From Rhynchonema sp. JSB1_4 (Eukaryota > Nematoda > Chromadorea > Monhysterida > Xyalidae): DNA of 64,000 bases. The stretch covers positions 22,019 through 86,018 of the forward strand of contig JASAMV010004295.1 in the NCBI GenBank assembly GCA_030248065.1. Reading direction: 5' to 3'. The position numbers were made by a program, and so were the translations under genes. Shown in pieces: positions 32,551-43,637 of the stretch. Each line of letters opens with the position of its first letter. The stretch's first letter is position 1. The notes beneath the pieces were generated by a model. That model was not told the DNA's origin and did no database searches. It was given only the letters and a program-made list of their open reading frames with translations.

Positions 32551-34404
32551 CTACTCAAATCTCGTGACTAGCGACAACTCGAGATTCTTCTTCGAGATCT
32601 TATTCTTCAGCTCAATTGTAAAGTTCCTGTGAGGTTCAAGATCAAATCTGGTGTAAGCCGCACATGACGACATTTTCACCACAGAATACTTGCTGGAGAC
32701 GACTTGCTCAAGGAACGCCCTGTCGACGAAGAACAACGTCCCACCAGTCCAATCCATCCAATCAATACTCTCGAGTTTAAGGCTAAAATGTGAACGGGAA
32801 GGACATCACCACAATGATTGCTTCATGTCAATTATACCCACCTAAACCCAGAGCCAAATCCGGACGACACCGCATCGAGCACGCTGATGAGACCCTCCTC
32901 ATCCATGGTGCCAACCCCTAACCGAGGATCGTCAAGAGCCGCATGTGACTGCGATGCGAGCTGCAGACACCTTGCGTGGCGACCGTTATGTCCGACTTTC
33001 AGCCCCCATAGATTCGGAGCCATCTGATATGAGGAATAAGTAAAATTAGTGGATTTTGACATTCATGTTCCACTCACCTTTGCAACCAAGTGAATCACAT
33101 GCAGCAAGGATGAATCTCCTTTCCACGCATGTAAAGGAGTCAACCGAGTGTCCCAGTACACTTTCCGTCTGTGCAAACGACCGGCAATCGGCAGCTCACG
33201 GAGAACGCTGAAGATTGAAAGAAAATAATATAATGAATACAAGAATGGACAAGATACATACCTCACACCATCCATTTTCGGCCAGTCAGCAATCTTGATT
33301 TGACGCTCCTCGAAATGTTTCACTTTTGCTTCTGACATATCCGAGAGGGCTGGCAAAACAACTTTCACATTAATGAAATTCCACTGCCATATCTGTTTCA
33401 GAACTGAAATCAGCGAGGAGAACACCGTGGCGTAGTTGCATGATGGTCCTGGAGTGAATAAGGTGGAGACAGACGTGTGTTAACCAATAAAATAATCAGA
33501 AAACAAACTTGTCCGAGTCAAGTTCACAGATAAGGCGAACAACTTCGGAAACACATGGCGCTCCATATGATGGAGTACAAGGTCGGAGTGCATATTTGCA
33601 GATATATGTACGATAGAATCTCGAGCAGCAACAATTGGCCACACCACGTCAGATGTTGTTTCATCTTCCATCCCCGTGGGATACATGAAGACCGAACAGT
33701 GCTGCAAATTAGGCATATATATATAACACAAAATACTACAGACCAAGAGATGATGACACATACTGATTTGTTGATGGATTCACATACTGAACGTAACAAT
33801 GCAGCTGATTGAACGTTGAATGTATCACGGTGGATTGTCACATACACCGGACGCTTTATATTAACTTTGGGATCGAGAATACCACCCAAACACTGCGCAG
33901 GAACCTGAAGACACGTGGTCTGAATCTCGACATAACGAAGCTGAAAATAAGATGATTAATGAAGATGTGTTTTACGTTCACGTAATTGTAAAACAACAAC
34001 AAACATTGCGAGCGATCGGTTGCAGGAGAGCTGCACACGACATCGCGTAAGATCCCAGAGACGAGCCATTCGCAGGGAAGTCCTTGACCACAATAGTGTT
34101 GAGCCAAGGTCGTTCACTCACAGGATATTTTGAATTACACTTGCAGAATTCAAGTCGTTTGTACTGCCACCAACGATTATTGACCTGATGACGAAAACAT
34201 CAACCACATTCACAGCTATGATGACCTGATGTCCAACCGCGAAAAACATGATCCACGTTTGTTAAAAAGACTTACAGCAGTCCGAGCAGATGAACACGTT
34301 TGTGCTAGCGACACTCGATTGACGAAATCTAGTAGATCAATGATCTCAGGACCAAGCTCCAACATGAGAAAGTCAAAATTTGCTTGACCAAGTTCAGCAG
34401 CCAT
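32551..34404 (-). CDS. F-box protein carried by E2
   Basis: It starts MAAELGQANFDFLMLELGPEI at 34404. The LGPEIIDLLDFVNRVSLAQT stretch followed by CSSAR fits an F-box (L-P-x-E-I ... D-x-x-x-L-x-x-T-C-x-x-x-R), the Skp1-binding motif of SCF ubiquitin ligases. At least eight further exons, each 40-200 bp with introns of about 45-60 bp, lead to a stop at 32551 and give a C-terminal region of roughly 400 residues without a repeat I recognise; nematode F-box families often have such tails. It lies only about 350 bp from the left inverted repeat, well inside the element. Exon borders in the middle were not all fixed. Confidence 0.6.
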
Positions 34405-34808
34405 GATCTGAAAAAACAGGAATCAAGAGCGGAGGACACTGGGTCTGAAAAAGGAGAAGTAATTCAACATGTGCAAACATAATAAAATGTAATAAGAGTA
34501 ACCATGTGATCATGGTAGGTAGGTAAACCTTCTGGAGATACCAACGGAAATGCAAAAAACGACCCATTTTTATTTTAATCAGGACAGATTACGTCGACAG
34601 GACAACAGCTACAAAATTTTAAATCGGAAACCGGACAGCATCACCGACAAGATCACGTTCATACTGTGAGAACCTCACGTAATATCAATAGAAAGAAGCT
34701 TTATAGCAGCTAAATTTATGAGGACGAAAACACCAAGTTTGGGTAGCCAACTGGAATGAATTTAAAAAACATGTGTCAAATGTATGTGTGAAAAGAGACA
34801 GGAATCAT

Positions 34809-37541
34809 TTAGTCAATAACAATTTCATTCAACTCTGCGCCTTCACGCAGAACCCAAGCATCCTCATCAGAATCCATCTGCATGGGCTGACCCACATTCA
34901 GACTCTGTAGAATTGAATCAACTCCGGCAAGTCCCTCTCGAACGTCAGCATTGTCTGACGAAACACCTCCATGAACGACAACATCCCTGAATTGACATGA
35001 GAGTTTTAAAATAAAAACTTTCTGAGCAAATAAGAGGGAAACATGACACACATTATTGATCCGAAGTCCGGATCGGAGACGACATTAGATCCCCGGACGT
35101 CTGAGTGGATCACCGACCGGCAGGCCTCCGAACTCAACGGAGAAGCACTCAAAATGGAAGACTAACGAAACTGAGCAAAAAATGTATAATAGTGAAACCT
35201 CACTTACTCAACAGATCCTGACACCATAGGATCTTTTCCATCAGAGAACCACGAATCAACACTGAAGCGGAAAATCTGACAAAAATGAGACAAAAAATTA
35301 AAGACTTGAGAAAACCCACTTGACTGGCATTAGAACATCATCCGAATGAGTCAAAGTCTCGGGGCGGCTGAGAAGACAGAGAAACATCACATATATATGA
35401 TTTTTGACAATTGAAAAGAAATTTAAAGTTTAACGAACAAAGCAGAGTGAAACATCACACACCTCATATTGATGATGGACGACGGAACGGCCTCATCCAC
35501 ATCATCTCTATAATGGAAGACAGAATTAACCCATCCAGAACAATGAAACATCATTAGATACCGAAACTTTGCTGAAGGACACACACACAAATGTGGAGGA
35601 GCTGAACTTGAAAAAGAGGACGATCTATACCTTGAATCGACGTGTTCAGCAACCAGAATGGGTGGATTCTCGCTGAAATGGGAATACCGATCGTAAACCT
35701 ACGTAGACTCACACAGTGAAATATCACATACCGTGCAGATGGAGGTCGCTCTTCTACTACAATTGACGATGTCATTCTGGCTTCGTAGTTTAGGAGGTCT
35801 GCTGATGCAGCACATCTGGAACACACACTTATTTTGATCGAAAACATACCCTCTGCAACGACGAAATAACTTACATATCCATCTCAGATTGATATATCCG
35901 ACGACCTAAATGATCACGTTCGCCTCGGATCATGTGGTCCCACGGAGGAGGAGATGAGCCTCGCGGGTACATCGCACTGAAATTACCTCCTTTTTATTTT
36001 TTTACATTTTTTGCAAAAATGACTCACAGTAGGTGGCGCACGGATTGATGGGTTGAACGGAAGCGACGTTCTGGTTGGGGTGAGGACGGATCTATGTCGT
36101 CTGCTTCACAAGCTACAGGTGAGAACGATTCGCGTACATAGGCAGCATCATCGAGACTGAAAATGATTCGATATTACAAGACTATCCTTGGAGGGGGGGC
36201 AGATTTCTGGAACACCAAACCAAATTCAAAATGATGACAAACCAGACGCGTTCGGCAGACAGAGTGCGCAAATCAGTCAGCACCATGCTCAGACGCGGTA
36301 ACAACAGGACGAATTTATCCAACCAGAGAGCTGCAAGTCGATCGACATCCTGCAGATCGTCTAGATGTCTCCGAGAGTCCCACAACGTCGGGTCCACACG
36401 TTTCAGCAATTCATTCCATAGATCAGCAGCAACCAATAAACCAAGACCTTTTCTGTAGATCTGAAGAAACCAAACGATTATGACAGGGAACATATGAACA
36501 CCAACAGGTAAAAATACCAACTTCCAGAGGGTATGATTGTAGGAAGGTCACGGGCAAAAACCGACCCACACATTTCTTGTCCGAATCACCATGACCACAT
36601 GCTGTAAATATACATCACGTGACTTGTTGTAGGTTGATAGCGTGACTTTAATCTGAACCGAAAGGCCCTCACCTCGAGAACACGTTTCACGCCATATACT
36701 CTTCATGGAGGTGAATACGGGGTCCAGGAACAACGATACGAACACCTCAGATACTTTCAATGGCAGCAATCTGATGTTCTGCCGAACTACCTCTCGCGCT
36801 GCTTTACGCAGATCCTTGGCAACATTGAAGAAGCCGGAGTGACGAACCAACAGAAGACCCTATGATAGGATTTGAAAACCAGACCATCACAAATGACTGG
36901 TGATTTGTGGAGGTCGGACATATGTGCGCCAACTGTACCAGTGCCTAACAGCTTGCTAAGCTTCTGCGCACCAACCGTACTAATGTCCAACGGCTGCATA
37001 AGTCTCTGTGCACCAACTGTGGAAGTGCCCCAGCGGCTGGCTAAGCCAACGTGGATCAACTGTATTACTGTCCAAAAGGATTCTAAACTTCTGTAACAGT
37101 TGGCTAAACCTCTGTGTACCAAGTGCAGTAGTGCCCAACATTTTGCTCAGCTTCTGTGCACCGACTGTACTAGTGTCCAACAAATAACTGTGAGATCAAG
37201 GCTTGCACGCAAACAAACACAGGATTACTACCAACTGATATTTAAACCAATCTGAATTAGAAAGCAAAAAAGAGGTAAATAAAACAAACAGCAGCCAGCC
37301 AGCAGTCGAAGTCTTCGGCCTCACAAGGTCGGTACCCAGCAATGACGGAGGCAAAGCGTTTCCGTGCAGATGCCGATGACAAGTCGTTAGAGGAAGTCAA
37401 GAACTCTTGCAGAAGAATGATTCCGTGGAACGACAGATCGAATTTTTGAATGGCCAAATTAATTAGCATACGCATTTGGTCCCTTGACGTAGCCCCGGAA
37501 AGCAATATTTTTGCCAACTTTTGCTCAGTGAAGAAAGTCAT
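34809..37541 (-). CDS. Multi-exon orphan gene of E2
   Basis: The first exon starts at 37541 (MTFFTEQKLAKILLSGAT) and is helical. Exons near 36.85-36.66 kb (VRQNIRLLPLKVSEVFVSLF), 36.63-36.54 kb (a Cys/His cluster, CGHGDSDKKC) and 36.46-36.24 kb (KGLGLLVAADLWNELLKR) follow. A chain of short exons then encodes acidic, Ser/Pro-rich, likely disordered protein down to the stop at 34809. I recognise no family. A large intron near 37.2 kb holds a minisatellite. Whether all exons belong to one gene is uncertain. Confidence 0.4.
36915..37185. repeat. Intronic minisatellite, about 50-55 bp unit
   Basis: Five diverged copies of a unit built around CTTCTGCGCACCAACCGTAC-like words and TGTCCAACxGCTxGC. 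Confidence 0.7.
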
Positions 37542-38131
37542 GATACCTGAAGATAGAAGCTGAACGTGGTGAGATACACAAGGCTAAATAAGATTTTGTG
37601 TCCCCTCAAGATGAGAACAAAGCAAACCACAATGATGGCGCAAGATTACTACGTTCACAGATGTGCGTGTTATTGCGCGTGCGCGACTTCCTCACGCGAT
37701 ATTACTCATAAGTGACTAAGCCTAAGCCTAAGCCTAAGGCTAAGCCAACGTAACTAGTTTTGGTCACGGGTTATGGTAGGTCTGTACTTATTACATCGGT
37801 TACTAGGGTTACATCCATTATTAGTATTGAAATTGTCGTTCCAGTCAGCTATCCAATTCGGGACAAACAGATGCCTGATCAAAATAAAGTATAGATACTT
37901 ACTTGTAATGTACTTACTTACTTGTAATGTAGATACACACGCGTCACAATAAACAGTATTCATTTTGTTTACAGTAACCGACTACAGTAACCCGTTGTCC
38001 GGGAAACACAAGCAGACAGGATAATTACAAAGCAGTGAGCCAACCAAAATCACCTTCGAGGTCACAGAAGATGTGAGACCGTAAGCACAACAATTCATAG
38101 CTGAACGACAGCTCTTTATGTTTTTAAAAAA
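37542..38131. repeat. Spacer with telomere-like (TAAGCC)n and short repeats
   Basis: 37717-37746 contains about four TAAGCC units followed by an inverted GGCTTAG-like unit. TTAGGC is the telomeric repeat of many nematodes. Near 37.9 kb, CTTACTTGTAATGTA is repeated twice. No gene supported. Confidence 0.6.
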
Positions 38132-38619
38132 ATGTATGAATACGAATGTTCTGAATGTGGTGTGTGCTACTGTTCTCGTTCGGAAACCAAACGACATTTC
38201 CTACTACACCAAAAACTTCGACCATTCCTGTGTTTTGTATGTAAAAAGACGTTTAAATCTGGCAGCGTAAGTTCACATATTGTTTAATTTCCCTTTTTTG
38301 TTAATACCATTAATGTTTTTGTAGTGCTTGCGAAAACACGAACAGTACATGTACTTGATCGAGGCTGATAAGCAATGTATATACTGCAACGCAAACTTCA
38401 AAACGATGACAGCTATGGCAGTACACGCACGGGGACGGCATTTTGAGAAACAGTTCAACTGTTCTACATGTGAAAAAGTGTTTGGCTACAGATGTATGTT
38501 ATATGTTATTATGGTTTGTTATGTGCTTTTAGCCATTAATTATTTTGAAAAACTGATTTCCAGCATCCCTCGAGCGCCATATCAAAACGATGCATAAATG
38601 GTTCGTGTTTTATGATTGA
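38132..38619 (+). CDS. C2H2 zinc-finger protein of E2
   Basis: Three exons, 38132-38266, 38325-38493 and 38564-38619, join in frame. Fingers with C-x2-C-x12-H spacing are visible: CSECGVCYCSRSETKRHFLLH, CFVCKKTF..., CIYCNANF...HARGRH and CSTCEKVF...HIKTMH; the second lacks a clear final His. Total about 119 residues. It is likely nucleic-acid binding. The ATG is chosen as the first in frame with finger 1. It lies inside E2, upstream of the small CxxC protein. Confidence 0.7.
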
Positions 38620-38664
38620 ATTATCTTCAGTGTATAGTATGTATATTTTATTATTTCAGAAAAA

Positions 38665-38985
38665 ATGACAAACATCCAATGCGCCAAAATCATTGAACAG
38701 ATGATTGAAAATAACAAAATTAAAGTCAACGGCAAAATCGTACAACCGTGTTATGGCTGTGTGATAGGCGATGGTACGCAGCTCGGTCACAACTGTTTGT
38801 ACCCAGGAGAAGACGAGGCTACAATATGGGTACCACCAATCACAATACCTACATTCATATCGACAGACCAGTGGGCAGCGGAAGTGAGCAACATCAACAA
38901 CAAAACGGAACTATGTGATCGCTTTGAGAATCACGTTAAAGAAATTGGATATGAATTATGTGATTTATTAGATGCAAAAGCCTAA
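38665..38985 (+). CDS. Small Cys/His protein of E2
   Basis: 106 residues, single exon. A helical start is followed by KVNGKIVQPCYGCVIGDGTQ and LGHNCL, a C-x2-C ... Q-L-x-H-x-C arrangement that could bind a metal. From memory, a similar C-x-x-C ... H-x-C signature occurs in orphan proteins next to other animal Polintons, but I cannot verify this. The C-terminal half is acidic and helical. Real by length and codon pattern; function unknown. Confidence 0.5.
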   Translation: MTNIQCAKIIEQMIENNKIKVNGKIVQPCYGCVIGDGTQLGHNCLYPGEDEATIWVPPITIPTFISTDQWAAEVSNINNKTELCDRFENHVKEIGYELCDLLDAKA

Positions 38986-39576
38986 AATTCAGTCTCGTCA
39001 ACCACTCGAACCAATTCTCGTGGTGTACTAGCGCTGGCAGGTGAGAATGAAGATTGTCCCAAAGTTGCCATTTCTTGTGATTCAACTTCATAGGCCGGGG
39101 CGCGCTAGAAAACGTGAATAGTACAGCAATTTTTGTTGCCCGTTCCGACCTGCCTTCGCAGACGGGCGGTGCACCAGGTCATAGTAAGTGCGAAAGCATC
39201 ATGTAGCCACTAGCTGGGTTTATGCGCGCGTGAAACATCACTGCTTTGTGCAAATAGACAAAATGTCGTCAGATCCAGTGCGCAGCGCGACAGAGCCACC
39301 GGCTGCTGCACTGTACTAAGTTTACAATGTGAATTATACAGCAATCTGGTTGCCCGTTTCGACCTGTCTTCGCAGACGGGCCGTGCACATTTTTAACCCA
39401 GCTGATTTTTACTTTGTCAGTACGAATTCCCGAAAGCGAATATGTACGTCTGCTGACAGACGTGTGCGTACGCACACACGTTTGGAAGGGTATTTACGCG
39501 CTCAGTATGAGATCTACATGCTAGCTTTCAGATGTGCAGATGCTTTCGGGAATTCGACCCATAGATTTTTTTCGGT
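38986..39576. repeat. Spacer with a 54-bp direct repeat
   Basis: 39119-39173 and 39334-39388 both read ACAGCAAT...TTGCCCGTT-CGACCTG-CTTCGCAGACGGG and differ by about six bases. No gene supported. Confidence 0.7.
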
Positions 39577-40940
39577 TTATGATAGACAGTGCATCAATGA
39601 ATGAATAAAATAGTAGAAAAGACCAACTTTTTTGCAAATGCGAAGAATAGACAACCCACACGTTTCCGCATAACGGATGAATGACGAATTGTTTGAATTG
39701 CGTAAAGCACGACGCTCATCGTCGGTCAGAGTGCGGCCGGTGATCAGGGTAAAAGAGCACACGCCCAGAAACAGAATCGACAGCACGACACCTCCACCGC
39801 TGAGAGTTCCCCAGAACGCTGAAAACAAAGTTTTCACTGATTGGTGGAGAGCCCAGACCTCATCACTGGCACGGAATGAAGAGTGCAAAAACACCCACCG
39901 CGCTCCCAAACAGATGTTGGCTGCCCGGTGGCATCAGCCCCTTGAACGGACAATTTTGAACTCTGAAAAATGAAGAGTGGGAAGGTGTGAATGAAACATC
40001 ACATGATTGATTCTACCTTAGCAACCCTTGAACATTCTGTTACGGTGGTAACATCATCGTAAATCATCGTGCAATGAACAACGTTGAAATTGTTAGATTT
40101 TAGCAAGTTCGCCATTTTGTCAGCGTTTGAAGAAAAACGTGTCAATTTCACGTCAGGAGGTAATGTCACATCCGACTCGTAAGCGGTAAAGTTAGTGGCA
40201 GCATGCAAAGGATTGGCAAATGTGGCAGATGTTTCACTGTCGGATGGAGTGCTTGATGTTTCACTGACAGACGCTGTGGTTGAAGGTTCACTGGCATATG
40301 TGACGTTTGATGTTTCGCCAACGGTGGTGGACAATGTCGCAGGGGCAGGTGTTGAGAGATCTGTTGATGTTTCACTGGCACCTGTCGTGGTATTGATCTC
40401 AAAGACGGACAAGGGCGGGTCGGCAGGCGGAAACGGTGATGTGGGAGCCGAACCGACATGAGGTGATGTTTCATGACCGACTCGGCCCAGACTCGTAGCT
40501 GATGTAACACCTCCATTATAAATTGCCGTAGTTGTTTCCTGACCAAGCAAATGGGAACTGTCGTTATTTCTTTGTCAGATCCGCCTCTATCAACCCCAGC
40601 TCTATCATACCGTGCTCTCACACTCCTCCACTTGATATGTGGCGACATTGTACAGCACGAACTGACGCCAGTAGTTTTGAAATGCTGCCGTAAACACGCA
40701 TTGTTCGACAATCATCTGACGAGCATACCTGAAGCCGATCTATTTTTATTATATTTTTCAGAAAAAAAGTTGGAAAAAAACTTATTCTTACAATCGAGGG
40801 ATCCAGTCAGGTAGCGAAGTGCACGTCAAAATACGGTCGAAAGAATCGAAATTGCATTGCGGTGGAATATTATCCTTTACAGGTAGGACAGCTGACCCTG
40901 AGGCCATCGAAATGACCAACAGAATTGAAAATAGCCTCAT
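39577..40940 (-). CDS. Mucin-like type I membrane protein of E2
   Basis: It starts at 40940 (MRLFSILLVISMASGSA, signal peptide), then a short Cys-rich segment (CNFDSFDRILTCTSLP). The next exon has YARQMIVEQCVFTAAF, followed by a Thr/Ser-rich exon at about 40.5-40.2 kb with many potential O-glycosylation sites and a few N-x-S/T. Further residues lead to a membrane segment (GGGVVLSILFLGVCSF) and a short tail. Introns are 50-70 bp. This fits a surface glycoprotein on a mucin stalk. It lies directly upstream of the integrase gene, on the other strand. Some splice sites near 39.9 kb are uncertain. Confidence 0.6.
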
Positions 40941-41445
40941 TTTTTCGAAATTCAGACGGCTGCAAATAAAATGAGAACCTAATGTTTTAGCCTCAATGAC
41001 AGAACAGCACCTGCTCAACTCACCACGCTGTGGTCACTGCATGAGTTATTTTGTTGACATGAGGGTAAGATGTCAGTTTGCAAACTACCGTAACCAAAAT
41101 GTTGACAACATTGTAATTGCAGAGCTTCAGACAGCACCATAAGAAATTTCACCAAAATGTGGCAGGAGCAAAAACCAGCGCCAAGCTGACAATGGAGTTC
41201 AAAGTTATTCTGTGTGCCAGTTGCTGTACACGCTCATTTTACATACCTGGCGAAAATTTTGACAAAGTAAGGTGTTTTTCGATTGACTCATAACGGTGCA
41301 GTACTTATGCAGCACATTCGTTTAGAGCTGTTGTAGCTGAAGGACAGAGCTATTTTTCAAGTAGACGACATTAGAATTAGCCAAAATGACGTCTTTTTCA
41401 GATTATTCTCAGTTGCTGTAACGTTTGTGCGAAACGAAACAAAAA
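40941..41445. other. Divergent spacer upstream of E2 integrase
   Basis: About 500 bp with no gene seen. It would have to hold promoters for the mucin-like gene and the integrase cluster. Confidence 0.45.
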
Positions 41446-42438
41446 ATGCTTCGTACTACCGAAGAAACCCTAAAGGCTCTTTGGACTGATTACAAAACTG
41501 GCCGCCTTGCTCGACCTGAATTATTTCGCAAATATGTGAAAAAACAAAATCCTGAGATAACGGCAGATCAGATTCAGTCTTTTCTCAAACAAATATCTGC
41601 TTATCGACAGTTTATGCAGAAATCGTACAAAATTCCAAGATATCTTAGCAACACTTACTACCATGTTTCACGCCCGTTGGCTCTGGTGGCATGCGATGTG
41701 TTATACGTACCAAAAAAGCTGATAAAGGTTGCACAAAAATACCTACTAGTAGCGGTCTGCGGATTTTCGGGTTACACCAGTGCGCGAATTATGAAAAGCA
41801 TGGGCTCGGTGGCTGCACGAAGAGCTTTCGAGAAAATTGTGAATGAAATGCAATCTCACTTTGATATGAATATCCAACACGTGATTACCGACTCCGGGAA
41901 GGAAAATACAGGAATACAAAAGGAATGTGCCGAACGTAATATCCAACACTTTTTCGCTCCTAAATATTCAGAAAACAAAGCCAGCCAGGCTGAAAACAGA
42001 AATCGCTGGATTAAACTTTTGATGGTAAAACTCCACGAAACGAATAAAAAATTACTTCCGGCTACCTTAGCATCACGTGCGTGTGTTATAATCAACAACA
42101 CCGAAAGTTCAGTAACTGGGTTTGCACCAAATAAGATCAATAGAGGTAACATGGGTCAAGTGTTGCGCAACCGCCGGGAACAACGATGGACCAAAGAAGC
42201 CAGTTACGGAGGACAGCGTCATCCGCGGTATAAAGTTGGAGAAAATGTTTTATTACAAAAAAGCACCAAGAATTTAAGTGGATTTCAAAAAATTTCGGTC
42301 CCCAACTTCGAGGATGACATCTACACAATTGAAGCCATAAAACCGACAGAACCCTTATTCAGTTACATTATTCGCAAGAAAGGCGCTCCTCGAAGTTTAC
42401 CAACCCCATTTTCAGAGGGACGATTATCTAAGGTGTAA
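41446..42438 (+). CDS. INT: Retroviral-type DDE integrase (E2)
   Basis: 330 residues, one exon, starting at the ATG at 41446. An N-terminal helical domain with ITADQIQSFLKQ precedes the rve core with Asp84 (LVACDVLYV), Asp149 (VITDSGKE) and Glu183 (SQAENRNRW). The spacing between the last two, 33 residues, is typical. The C-terminal region has the KVGENVLLQKS stretch and a beta-rich tail. It catalyses insertion of E2 and is intact. The E1 copy is intron-split, so the two elements differ in gene structure. Confidence 0.9.
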   Translation: MLRTTEETLKALWTDYKTGRLARPELFRKYVKKQNPEITADQIQSFLKQISAYRQFMQKSYKIPRYLSNTYYHVSRPLALVACDVLYVPKKLIKVAQKYLLVAVCGFSGYTSARIMKSMGSVAARRAFEKIVNEMQSHFDMNIQHVITDSGKENTGIQKECAERNIQHFFAPKYSENKASQAENRNRWIKLLMVKLHETNKKLLPATLASRACVIINNTESSVTGFAPNKINRGNMGQVLRNRREQRWTKEASYGGQRHPRYKVGENVLLQKSTKNLSGFQKISVPNFEDDIYTIEAIKPTEPLFSYIIRKKGAPRSLPTPFSEGRLSKV

Positions 42439-42440
42439 AA

Positions 42441-43280
42441 ATGGCTATTCATTTGTATTTGACGTCCGATTTTATGACCAGACCGTTAGGTGATGGAGTT
42501 GCCAGCTACATGTGTAACTTTGCTAACGAGCGAAATGACGTCATTCGCTTGAAACCGAACACCAACTACAACCTTGCGTTGAGCGATTGCAACATGCCAA
42601 GCTGTTTGTCAAACATGCGGAGATGTGCCATATCGGTAACATGTGAAGACAGACATGCTACACTACGTGTGCCCGACGATGTTTCAGTGATTAATGAAAA
42701 ACAGCTTGCCGATGAGGTTAATGCAATGTTAGAAAGCATCGAAGTCGAAACAGTACTTGGAGAACCAGGCCTACTGCAGCTTACATACGACGCTAAGAAC
42801 AGGCGTATGAACTTCCATTGCACAGTCGTTGAAGATAAAATCTATACAGTACTTTTCTCAAGAGAGCTCCCTCTAAAGAGCGGGTTTGACTCAAGAGTTC
42901 AGTTTCGCGTATCTAATAGAGATATGGTTTTCAAAGGAGCCACAATACCGTCAGTACAGTATGGGAACCAGTTATTTGTTATAACATCATCTCTGGTTGC
43001 GCCAAGTCGTTTTAACAACTCACATGCATCAATTGTTGCCATGTTCCCTGTAGAGTTTGGTTTGAGATCAACCAGCTCCAAGACTTACAGTGACATCATT
43101 CTGAGCCGAACTGTGAACAGCTACGCACCTACAGACACTAATGGTGTGTCTTTGTTACAATGTCATGCTGTGGTACCCAGTATTGAACTACAAGTGCGAG
43201 ACGAAGCATTAAATGTGGTCCGTTGGTGCACACCTGACACATTCGTTTCATTTCATTTCTTTCTTTCCGAGGTATCATGA
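42441..43280 (+). CDS. mCP: Minor capsid (penton-like) protein (E2)
   Basis: 279 residues, one exon, starting two bases after the integrase stop. It opens with MAIHLYLTSDFMTRPLGDG and YNLALSDCNMPSCLSNMR, the same strand pattern as the E1 copy, and is beta-rich throughout. Identity between the copies is low, so the call leans on the fixed order integrase - this protein - basic core - major capsid. Confidence 0.7.
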   Translation: MAIHLYLTSDFMTRPLGDGVASYMCNFANERNDVIRLKPNTNYNLALSDCNMPSCLSNMRRCAISVTCEDRHATLRVPDDVSVINEKQLADEVNAMLESIEVETVLGEPGLLQLTYDAKNRRMNFHCTVVEDKIYTVLFSRELPLKSGFDSRVQFRVSNRDMVFKGATIPSVQYGNQLFVITSSLVAPSRFNNSHASIVAMFPVEFGLRSTSSKTYSDIILSRTVNSYAPTDTNGVSLLQCHAVVPSIELQVRDEALNVVRWCTPDTFVSFHFFLSEVS

Positions 43281-43283
43281 ATT

Positions 43284-43637
43284 ATGGAGTCGGAGTCCGG
43301 AAAAGGATTCGGAACCACATTAGCAGCTCCTTTTAACGCAATTTCGAATCCTCGTTGGCTACATAGCGGCAAACTTCCAGAAGCGTACATGCCTGGTGAA
43401 ATTCAACCTCAGATCGCACAAGAGCAGGTAATCTTGATCCTTTAATCAGCTTTTACTCCAGTGCATCTTAACGTTCTTCAGGCCAGCAAGGAAGAAACCA
43501 TACAAGAAACAACAAAGTTAAAAAAACGTCGAAAACCGAAGCGCAAGCGACGTGTTGTGAGAAAACGGCGCATTGTGAAAAAAAAGAAAAAAGTTTTGCG
43601 CAGAAAACGTAAAACGCAACGTAGGAAACGAAGATGA
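43284..43637 (+). CDS. Basic core protein (E2)
   Basis: Two exons (43284-43427, 43482-43637), 99 residues. The N-terminus has GFGTTLAAPFNAISNPRWLH; from residue 55 the sequence is almost all Lys/Arg. It overlaps the major capsid start by 4 bases (ATGA). DNA-condensing role inferred. Confidence 0.75.

Noticed and set aside
36240..36458. Possible cullin-like helical repeat in the orphan gene
   Set aside because: The helical pattern alone was suggestive, but no cullin signature could be confirmed, so no family was assigned.
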